Assembly: GCA_902763555.1 (NCBI GenBank)
Contig: CACWSI010000006.1
Coordinates: 1 to 43,097 of the forward strand
Length of the DNA stretch: 43,097 nucleotides
Reading direction: 5' to 3'
Source of the DNA: an uncultured Erysipelotrichaceae bacterium
GTDB taxonomy: Bacteria; Bacillota_I; Bacilli_A; RFN20; CAG-826
Below the pieces are notes generated by a model. That model was not told the origin of the DNA. It searched no databases and saw only the letters and a list, made by a program, of their open reading frames with translations. Every line of letters begins with the position of its first letter. The first letter of the stretch is position 1. This document shows, piece after piece, positions 31,904-38,894 of the stretch. A program made the position numbers and the translations under genes.

Positions 31904-33418
31904 TTGACAAATACAGAAAGCGTTAACACATCATTAATCGAAAAATTACTTGATGCACTTAATATTACTGGTGGAGTTAAAACCGCTAGTAGTGTCATCA
32001 TTGCTTTAGGTGCGATTTTAATATGTGGCTTTTTGATGACAAGAATCACTAAATTACTTAAATTACCAAACGTTACTGCTTATATCATTACTGGCGTTTT
32101 AATTGGTCCATCAGTGATTAACCTTATTCCTCAAGAATTTATAACAAGAACTGACTTTGTTAGTGATATCGCTTTAGCCTTTATCGCTTTTACCGCTGGA
32201 CAGTTCTTTAAAATAAGCGAACTTAAAAAAGCAGGCTGGAAGGTATTGATTATCACCGTTTTTGAAGCCCTTGCCGCTTTTGTTATTGTCTTCTGTTTAT
32301 GCTTCTTTGTTTTCCGCTTAAGCGTTGCCTTCTCATTAGTTTTAGGCGCCCTCAGTAGTGCGACCGCGCCAGCATCAACATTGATGACAATTAAACAAAC
32401 TAAAGCTAAAGGTCATTATGTTAATACATTATTAGAAGTTGTCGCTTTAGATGATGTTGTGACATTATTGCTCTATAGTGTCGCTATTGCTATTTGTATT
32501 GGTATTTCAAAAGGTTCAGTGGGCTTTATGGAAGTTGGTTGGCCAATTATTGAAAATATCATTTGCTTAGCAATTGGCTTTATTTTTGGCTTTATTTTAA
32601 GATTCTTAATTTCTTCAAAGAGAACAACAGACAATCGACTAATTATCGTTTTAGCTGTTTTATTATTATTCTGTGGCATATGTTCATTATTTGGCCAAAG
32701 TCCATTACTAGGTTGTATGGCTATTGGAATGGTCTACACTAATACCGCCAAGCAAGAAGAAAAATTATTTGCGCAAGTTAATTATTTTATTCCACCTATT
32801 ATGCTTGTTTTCTTTGTAAGAAGTGGCATGAATTTCTCATTTAGCGCTTTTACGAGCACAAGTTCAATTGCGGTTGTGCCACTTATCGTCGTAGCAATAG
32901 TTTATTTCTTTGCTCGTATTGCTGGTAAATACGGCGGAGCATATCTTGGTTGCTTGATTACTAGAACCCCTGCGAAAACTAGAAATTTCTTAGGCCTTGC
33001 TCTTATTCCTCAAGCCGGTGTTGCTATCGGTTTAGCGGCAATGGGCGCGAGAACCTTCTCTTCTTTTGGCTTAGAAGCCGAAGCAACCGCTTTAACTACA
33101 ATCATCTTAGCATCATCCATCCTTTATGAATTAATTGGTCCAGGATGCGCTAAACTTGGCTTATATCTATCTGGTTCATATAGTAAAGAAAATATTGATG
33201 AACTAGCCCCAGAAAGCGTGGTGCAACACAGAGTGGTTAATGATGAAGGCTCATCTAGAGAAATTGACTTATTAGCCGCCCAAATCAAACACATCTCAGA
33301 GGAAATTCCACCAATTGGTGTTGAAGAAGCAAATGAGCAAGCCTTTACTGAGGCTGCAGAAGAATATGAAAATGAAACCTTTAATCGTAATCATAGAGGT
33401 TTCCTTAACCGTAAGTAG
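31904..33418 (+). CDS. CPA2-family cation:proton antiporter, 504 aa
   Basis: The protein has about 12 hydrophobic segments up to residue 415, with a membrane-exchanger core typical of the Na+/H+ exchanger and Kef families: LPNVTAYIITGVLIGPS, then ALAFIAFTAGQFF and GALSSATAPASTL. A hydrophilic tail of about 90 residues (about 415-504) with acidic patches is cytoplasmic and lacks the nucleotide-binding signature of KefB/KefC. The start is TTG (31904), 10 nt after AAGGAG that lies in the cysS tail. Substrate ion is not determined. It is co-transcribed with cysS and an MgtC-like protein. Confidence 0.85.
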   Translation: MTNTESVNTSLIEKLLDALNITGGVKTASSVIIALGAILICGFLMTRITKLLKLPNVTAYIITGVLIGPSVINLIPQEFITRTDFVSDIALAFIAFTAGQFFKISELKKAGWKVLIITVFEALAAFVIVFCLCFFVFRLSVAFSLVLGALSSATAPASTLMTIKQTKAKGHYVNTLLEVVALDDVVTLLLYSVAIAICIGISKGSVGFMEVGWPIIENIICLAIGFIFGFILRFLISSKRTTDNRLIIVLAVLLLFCGICSLFGQSPLLGCMAIGMVYTNTAKQEEKLFAQVNYFIPPIMLVFFVRSGMNFSFSAFTSTSSIAVVPLIVVAIVYFFARIAGKYGGAYLGCLITRTPAKTRNFLGLALIPQAGVAIGLAAMGARTFSSFGLEAEATALTTIILASSILYELIGPGCAKLGLYLSGSYSKENIDELAPESVVQHRVVNDEGSSREIDLLAAQIKHISEEIPPIGVEEANEQAFTEAAEEYENETFNRNHRGFLNRK

Positions 33419-33430
33419 GAGGATTATCTT

Positions 33431-34162
33431 ATGGAAGATTTTATCGCATTAGATCCAATTAGCCAATTAACAAATGGATGGCTAGCGGAATTCAACATTT
33501 GGACAATCGTTATTAGATTAGCGTTAGCGTTTATTATCGGTGCTTCCTTCGGTTTTGAAAGAAGTAGAAAGAGACATACCGCTGGCTTTAGAACATTTAC
33601 CTTTGTGGCATTATTCTCCACAATCGCGGCCTTACTTGATGTTTATTTCATGGCCAACTTCAAAGTGGTCTTCCCAGCCGTGACAGCCGCTGTTGTATTA
33701 GGCGGTGCTATTATTTCTGGTAACACCCTTCTTTATTCCTCTAAAAACCAAATTAAAGGTTTAACAACCGCTGTCGCTTTATGGCTTACCGCTATTATCG
33801 GTGCTTCATTTGGTGCGGGCTTATATACCATCGGTTTAATCGGTGTTGTTCTTGCCTTCATTACATTAAGCGCAATGCCAAGAATTGAAGTTTATATGAA
33901 GAATAAGAGCAATCACTTTGAAATTCATTTAGAACTCAAAAATAGAAACGATTTAGTGAACTTCACCGGTGTTATTCGTAAACTTGGCTTAAAGATTGTT
34001 GATATCGAAGCCAACCCAGCCTATAACAATACAGGCCTTGGTGTTTATACCATTTCCATCACAATTAACTCTAAAGAGTTGAAAAAATACAAAACTCATG
34101 CAGAAATTATTGAAGCCTTATCGACTTTGGAATACATTAATTGTATTGAAGAAATCGACTAA
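33431..34162 (+). CDS. MgtC/SapB family membrane protein with C-terminal ACT-like domain, 243 aa
   Basis: MgtC-type features are visible: a first helix, then GFERSRKRHTAGFRTF, and three further hydrophobic segments through about residue 150 (AVVLGGAIISGN and TAIIGASFGAG). The last 85 residues are soluble and look like the ACT-type regulatory domain found in this family. MgtC proteins affect magnesium homeostasis, membrane potential or ATP synthase in pathogens, but most members are uncharacterised. AGGAGG precedes the ATG, 12 nt after the antiporter. A joint ion-homeostasis role with it is inference. Confidence 0.85.
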   Translation: MEDFIALDPISQLTNGWLAEFNIWTIVIRLALAFIIGASFGFERSRKRHTAGFRTFTFVALFSTIAALLDVYFMANFKVVFPAVTAAVVLGGAIISGNTLLYSSKNQIKGLTTAVALWLTAIIGASFGAGLYTIGLIGVVLAFITLSAMPRIEVYMKNKSNHFEIHLELKNRNDLVNFTGVIRKLGLKIVDIEANPAYNNTGLGVYTISITINSKELKKYKTHAEIIEALSTLEYINCIEEID

Positions 34163-34164
34163 TT

Positions 34165-34890
34165 ATGAATAAGGACATCAATCTAATCTACGGAAAGAAT
34201 CCAGTATACGAAGCTCTCAATGCTAAAAAGGCGTTGAAAGTTTTTGTTGTTCCTAGTTTTTCTGACCCAAGAATCACTAATCTCGTAAGAGAATATAAGA
34301 TTCCTGTGATCACTATTTCCCCTAATGAAATGGATAAGATGTCTAATAACGGTGTCCATCAAGGAGTCGCTGCTGAACTTAAACCATATCAGACGGTTTC
34401 TTTAGACGAAATCATTCTTAGAGCAAAAAAGAAAGAAAAGAAGATTATCGTCATGCTTGATAATATTGAGGATCCACATAATTTAGGCGCTATTTTAAGA
34501 AGTGCGGATGTCTTTGAAGCATCTGGAGTTATCTTACCTAAGCATAATTCCGTTTCTTTAAACGCTACTGTGGCAAAGACAAGTGCAGGCGCTATTAACT
34601 ATGTGCCAGTCGCAGTTGTAAATAACCTCAATCAAGCAATTAAACAGTTAAAAGAAGAAGGCTACTGGGTTGTTTCTACAGATGGTAGTGCAACGATTTC
34701 CTATTCTTCTATTAAATATGATTTTCCAGTTGTCGTGGTCATAGGCAGTGAAGGTAAGGGTGTTTCATCTCTTGTTCTAAAGAATTCTGATTATGTTGTG
34801 AAGATTCCTCAATTCGGACATGTCAATTCTTTAAATGCTTCCGTCGCAGCCGGCATATTATTAGCGGAGGTGCATAAAACAAATATCTAA
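34165..34890 (+). CDS. rlmB: 23S rRNA 2'-O-ribose methyltransferase (TrmH/RlmB family), 241 aa
   Basis: SpoU-family SAM methyltransferase. The N-terminal substrate-binding part starts INLIYGKNPVYEAL. The knot domain has DNIEDPHNLGAILRSADV, VVVIGSEGKGVS and QFGHVNSLNASVAAGILLAE, the three conserved motifs. RlmB modifies 23S rRNA G2251; the Bacillus orthologue is YacO. The gene is 2 nt after the MgtC gene with no clear Shine-Dalgarno sequence. The cysS-rlmB-sigH order supports the assignment. TrmH substrate specificity cannot be proved from sequence. Confidence 0.9.
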   Translation: MNKDINLIYGKNPVYEALNAKKALKVFVVPSFSDPRITNLVREYKIPVITISPNEMDKMSNNGVHQGVAAELKPYQTVSLDEIILRAKKKEKKIIVMLDNIEDPHNLGAILRSADVFEASGVILPKHNSVSLNATVAKTSAGAINYVPVAVVNNLNQAIKQLKEEGYWVVSTDGSATISYSSIKYDFPVVVVIGSEGKGVSSLVLKNSDYVVKIPQFGHVNSLNASVAAGILLAEVHKTNI

Positions 34891-34907
34891 TCGAAAGGAG
34901 ATTTGTT

Positions 34908-35531
34908 ATGGCACCCAAAACCTATAACCGCATTCTGGATGAGCACCTACATATCCTAATTACACAAGGCAATCATGAAGCCTATCTGTATTTAGTAAAA
35001 CGCTATCGCAAATATTTCAAAGGCTTGACTTGCGAAATGTTAGAGAAATACCCAAATAGTGGTGTTTCTTTTAAAGAACTCATGGCAATTTGCTCACAAT
35101 TATTTCCCAACATCATAAGGAAATATGATCCCCAGCGATTGTCTTCTTTCTTTATCTTTTGGAGAGAAAGTAGTGAGAAAGCAATCGTGGATTATTTATT
35201 AGAGAATTCTTATCTAGCGAATGCGGCAATGTTTCGTGGATTTGTTTCTTTTGATGAAGAAGCTGATGAAAGAAGATTCGCAGGTGAAAGAATCGCAGAG
35301 TTTAATGAACATCACTATAATGAAAAACGCATTGAAGAATTAAAAAGAATAATCTACGAGCATAGAAAAGAATTTAAGCATCAAGAATTTGCGATGTTAG
35401 CACTGATGTTAGAAGGCTATGATCTTAATGATTTAGAACATACAGGAATGATGAGTAGATCCTCATTATATTTAACCTTCAATAACGCTTGTGACAAAAT
35501 CAGAAAATACATCCAAGCAGCGAGAAAATAG
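34908..35531 (+). CDS. Diverged SigH-like RNA polymerase sigma factor, 207 aa
   Basis: Two parts resemble sigma regions. Residues about 18-105 look like region 2: YLYLVKRYRKYF and then SFKELMAICSQL, FPNIIRKYDPQRLSSFFIFW and EKAIVDYLLEN, in the place of the SSFRAFAELCI-like box of SigH. Residues about 160-205 look like a weak region 4: MLALMLEGYDLNDLE, then SRSSLYLTFNNACDKIRKYI, in place of the helix-turn-helix. The gene directly follows rlmB, as sigH does (with yacP between) in Bacillus. AAAGGAG precedes the ATG. I cannot exclude another DNA-binding family; the sigma call rests on these weak matches plus position. Confidence 0.55.
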   Translation: MAPKTYNRILDEHLHILITQGNHEAYLYLVKRYRKYFKGLTCEMLEKYPNSGVSFKELMAICSQLFPNIIRKYDPQRLSSFFIFWRESSEKAIVDYLLENSYLANAAMFRGFVSFDEEADERRFAGERIAEFNEHHYNEKRIEELKRIIYEHRKEFKHQEFAMLALMLEGYDLNDLEHTGMMSRSSLYLTFNNACDKIRKYIQAARK

Positions 35532-35593
35532 CGGTTATATACCTTTCATCACAAAGTGAAAATGGCAATATCGTTATTCATTTTTGCTCTCGC

Positions 35594-35603
35594 GTGATAT
35601 AAT
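35594..35603 (+). promoter_or_regulatory. Extended -10 promoter giving a probably leaderless ecfA1 mRNA
   Basis: GTGATATAATC (35594-35604) contains TGATATAAT (35595-35603). The -10 ends 7 nt before the ATG at 35611, so transcription should start at or 1 nt before the A of ATG. The -35 is weak (TATTCA near 35575). There is no Shine-Dalgarno sequence. An inverted repeat TTTCA/TGAAA lies upstream at about 35544-35562. Confidence 0.65.
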
Positions 35604-35610
35604 CACAACC

Positions 35611-36429
35611 ATGAGCAAACTAGAAATCAAAAATTTGAGCTTCTCATATGACGGCAGTAACAAAGTTATTGACGATATATCTTTCAGTGTTGAAAAGGGC
35701 ACATTTGTCTCTGTCTTAGGTCATAACGGTTCTGGTAAATCCACATTGGCGAAGTTAATCGTGGGCCTACTTGATAAAGCCGGGGGGCAAATCTTTTTTA
35801 ATGACGTCGAAATCACCGAAAAGAATCTTAAAGACTTACAAACCAAGACTTCTTTAATCTTCCAAAATCCTGATAACCAATTTATTGGCTCAACAGTGGA
35901 AGATGATATTGCTTTTGGTTTAGAAAATAGATGTTTTCCACACGATCAAATGCAAGCGGAAGTCGAACGCTTCGCTGATAGTGTGAATATGTTGGATCAC
36001 TTAAAGAAAGAACCAATTAATCTTTCAGGTGGCCAAAAACAAAGAATCGCTTTAGCGGGCGCTTTAATTTTAAGACCAGAAATCTTAATCCTTGATGAAG
36101 CCACATCAATGCTTGACCCTAAAGGCAAATCCACAGTGAGAAAGGTCATTGACCGTATCCATAAGGAAAACAAAGAACTCACAATTATTTCCATTACTCA
36201 CGATATCGATGAAGCTCTTTTAAGCGACAAGGTATTGATTTTGAACAAAGGTAAGCTCGTTAAAGAAGGTAAACCGCAAGACATATTAAGAGATGAATCC
36301 GCTTTATTAGAAGTGAAACTCGATATGCCTTTTGTTTATAAAATCGAAAAAGAGCTAAAAGAAATTGGCATTAATTCCAATGCGGAAACTATTGACCAAT
36401 TAGTGGAGGATATATGGGCATCCAAGTAA
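35611..36429 (+). CDS. ecfA1: ECF transporter ATPase EcfA1 (CbiO-type), 272 aa
   Basis: One of the two ATPases of energy-coupling factor vitamin transporters. Walker A is GHNGSGKSTLAK, the signature is LSGGQKQRIALAGAL, Walker B is ILILDEATSMLD, and the H-loop is ITHD. The start is the ATG at 35611; an in-frame TTG at 35584 precedes the -10 element and so cannot be used. It overlaps ecfA2 by 16 nt. No S component is in this window, so the substrates are unknown and probably several S proteins share this module. Confidence 0.95.
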   Translation: MSKLEIKNLSFSYDGSNKVIDDISFSVEKGTFVSVLGHNGSGKSTLAKLIVGLLDKAGGQIFFNDVEITEKNLKDLQTKTSLIFQNPDNQFIGSTVEDDIAFGLENRCFPHDQMQAEVERFADSVNMLDHLKKEPINLSGGQKQRIALAGALILRPEILILDEATSMLDPKGKSTVRKVIDRIHKENKELTIISITHDIDEALLSDKVLILNKGKLVKEGKPQDILRDESALLEVKLDMPFVYKIEKELKEIGINSNAETIDQLVEDIWASK

Positions 36430-37268
36430 AAAATATCTTCTACACTTACCAAAAGAAAGCCACTAATGCGACCCAAGCTTTAATGGATGTTTCTCTTGAA
36501 ATCAAAGACAATGATTTCTTGGCAATTGTTGGTGAAACCGGTAGTGGCAAATCAACATTAGCCCAAATGTTTAATGCCCTTTTAATCCCTGATAAAGGCG
36601 ATGTTTTAGCCAATGACTATGTCATTAACTATAAAAATAGAAAGAGTCGTAAATTACGTGGCTTGAGAAAACAAGTCGGTTTAGTTTTCCAATTCCCTGA
36701 ATATCAACTTTTCGAAGAAACAGTGGAAAAGGATGTGGCTTTTGGTGTTAAAAACTTTGGTGTCAAAGGTGAAGAAGCACTTAATAGAGCTCATGAAGCA
36801 TTAAAACAAGTTGGCTTAGATGAATCCTACTTCAAAAGAGCGCCTTTTGATTTATCCGGTGGTGAAAAAAGAAAAGTCGCTATTGCGGGTATCTTAGCGA
36901 TTGACCCAGATATCTTAATCTTTGATGAACCAACTGCAGGATTTGATCCACAAAGTAGTAAAGACTTAATGAATCTCATTACTGAGTTCCATAAGAATGG
37001 TAAAACCATTATTATCATTACCCATGATATGGACTTAGTTAATACATACACTAAACGAGTGGTGATGTTAGAAAGAGGACAAGTAACTTTTGATGGCACC
37101 CCTAATGAATTATTTAGCTATATCAAAGGCTACGACCGTTTAGATACTCCTTCCGTTATTAAAGTGGCAGAAAAACTAAAAGAGAAGGGCATGGATATCG
37201 ATATCAACGAAATTCACACAAATGAAGACTTAGTTGAAGCAATTAAAAAATGGAGGAATAAAGCATGA
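36414..37268 (+). CDS. ecfA2: ECF transporter ATPase EcfA2 (CbiO-type), 284 aa
   Basis: Second ECF ATPase. Walker A GETGSGKSTLAQ, signature LSGGEKRKVAIAGIL, Walker B ILIFDEPTAGFDP and an ITHD switch are clear. EcfA2-type features include the long Q-loop region and a C-terminal extension that contacts EcfT. The start at 36414 follows GGAGG and overlaps ecfA1. The stop TGA overlaps the ecfT ATG (ATGA at 37265-37268). It forms a heterodimer with EcfA1. Confidence 0.95.
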   Translation: MGIQVKNIFYTYQKKATNATQALMDVSLEIKDNDFLAIVGETGSGKSTLAQMFNALLIPDKGDVLANDYVINYKNRKSRKLRGLRKQVGLVFQFPEYQLFEETVEKDVAFGVKNFGVKGEEALNRAHEALKQVGLDESYFKRAPFDLSGGEKRKVAIAGILAIDPDILIFDEPTAGFDPQSSKDLMNLITEFHKNGKTIIIITHDMDLVNTYTKRVVMLERGQVTFDGTPNELFSYIKGYDRLDTPSVIKVAEKLKEKGMDIDINEIHTNEDLVEAIKKWRNKA

Positions 37269-38140
37269 GTAGCATGACTTTTGGTCGTTATTCCTTCCGT
37301 AATACTTTCATTCATAATTTGGATGCGAGAAATAAGATTTTCCTCATGCTTTTATTTATGGTGGGTATCTTCTTCCAATTCAATATGTGGTCAACCGCTT
37401 TAATCATGAGTGGTGTTTATATCGTCATCCTTTTAGCGTTAATGCTTATCTCTAGAGTGAGCTTATGGTCACTTATTAAATCACTAGGCGGTTTATGGAT
37501 GTTAGTCATCTTCTTGATGATTATTTATATTTTCGTACCGACCAATAATCCAAAGTTACCTGTCGCCTTTACTATTGGTTCTTTAGAAGTTCACTGGGAT
37601 GCATTCTGTCAAGCGGGTTATATTGTGATGAGATTGATTTTAATGATTTCATTAACAATGATTTTAACAAGCACCACAAAACCAATGGATATGACATATG
37701 CTTTTGAATGGTATATGACGCCATTAAAACCAATTCGTTTCCCAGTTCATGAAATCGCGATGACTTTATCAATCGCTTTAAGATTCATTCCAACATTGTT
37801 GGATGAAACTGAAAGAATTATGAAAGCCCAAGCCAGTCGTGGTGTTGATTTTAACCACGGTGGTATCTTTAAACGTTTCGGTGCGATTATTGCTTTAATC
37901 ATTCCATTATTTGTTTCTGCTTTAGAAAGAAGCGAAGAACTCGCTAACGCGATGATTGTTAGAGGCTATGATCCAAGAGCAAAACGCACTAGATATCGTT
38001 TATTAAGATTCTCTTGGAGAGATATTATCGCTTTCTTATTTATCGGTGGTATTTTTGCCGGTATTATTGTGATGTTCGTATTTGATAGAAAAAATCCAAT
38101 CGACATTGTGGAATTTTTCTTCCATGTTAAAGGATTCTAA
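37265..38140 (+). CDS. ecfT: ECF transporter transmembrane component EcfT, 291 aa
   Basis: Membrane coupling protein of the ECF complex. The sequence has about five to six hydrophobic segments and the two Ala-Arg-Gly-type coupling helices: ASRGVD and VRGYDPRAKR. N-terminal NLDARNKIFLMLLF is typical. The ATG overlaps the ecfA2 stop by four bases. truA follows 2 nt after the stop. The ecfA1-ecfA2-ecfT-truA order matches Bacillus, where these genes follow rplQ. Confidence 0.95.
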   Translation: MSSMTFGRYSFRNTFIHNLDARNKIFLMLLFMVGIFFQFNMWSTALIMSGVYIVILLALMLISRVSLWSLIKSLGGLWMLVIFLMIIYIFVPTNNPKLPVAFTIGSLEVHWDAFCQAGYIVMRLILMISLTMILTSTTKPMDMTYAFEWYMTPLKPIRFPVHEIAMTLSIALRFIPTLLDETERIMKAQASRGVDFNHGGIFKRFGAIIALIIPLFVSALERSEELANAMIVRGYDPRAKRTRYRLLRFSWRDIIAFLFIGGIFAGIIVMFVFDRKNPIDIVEFFFHVKGF

Positions 38141-38142
38141 TT

Positions 38143-38880
38143 ATGAAAGTATTAGGTATTTGTTCGTATAAGGGCACTAATTATTATGGCTGGCAAAAGC
38201 AAGTCGGTTTTGTGAGTGTGCAAAGTAAAATTGAAGAATGCTTAAGCAAAGTCTATGACACCCCAATCAATATCCAAGGTAGTGGACGTACAGACGCAGG
38301 TGTCCACGCTCTTAAACAATATTTTCATTATGTTAGTGATAAGGAAAAAGACTTAAAGCAGTTAACATATGCATTAAATAAAATGCTTCCAGATGATATT
38401 AAGATTCTATCCCTTGCCCAAGTTGATGATGATTTCCACGCTAGATATAACGCCACAAAGAAGATTTATGAATACCGTATCCTTCTAACAAATAAGGATC
38501 CTATGTCTTATGATTTAGCCTATATCTATCCAATGGAATTAGATATTGAACTATTTAAAAACGCTCTTCAAAAATTTGAAGGCACACACAATTATCAAGA
38601 CTTCACCTCTAAAGAAGAAGATGAAGGTGGATTCATTAGAACAATATATAATATTGAAGTCATTCAAGAAGGTGACTTATTAAGAGTCATATTTACCGGT
38701 AATGGTTTCATGAGATATCAAATTAGAAATATGATTGGTTCAGCGATTAATGTTGCTAATAAAAAGGAACCATTAGAGTTCATTGATAAGCATTTGCAAG
38801 ATAACAAAAATAGAGAAATCATCGCTTATAAAGCACCAGCCTCTGGCCTTTATTTAGTGGATGTTATCTATAATAATTAG
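38143..38880 (+). CDS. truA: tRNA pseudouridine synthase A (positions 38-40), 245 aa
   Basis: TruA makes pseudouridine in the anticodon arm. The active-site Asp lies in GSGRTDAGVHAL, with QYFHY and FHARYNATKKIYEYRI downstream and NGFMRYQIRNMIG at the C-terminal fold. Length is normal. AAAGGA lies about 10 nt before the ATG within the ecfT end. In Bacillus truA precedes rplM; here a lipoprotein gene and yebC intervene. Confidence 0.97.
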   Translation: MKVLGICSYKGTNYYGWQKQVGFVSVQSKIEECLSKVYDTPINIQGSGRTDAGVHALKQYFHYVSDKEKDLKQLTYALNKMLPDDIKILSLAQVDDDFHARYNATKKIYEYRILLTNKDPMSYDLAYIYPMELDIELFKNALQKFEGTHNYQDFTSKEEDEGGFIRTIYNIEVIQEGDLLRVIFTGNGFMRYQIRNMIGSAINVANKKEPLEFIDKHLQDNKNREIIAYKAPASGLYLVDVIYNN

Positions 38881-38894
38881 GAGGATTTTCTTTT

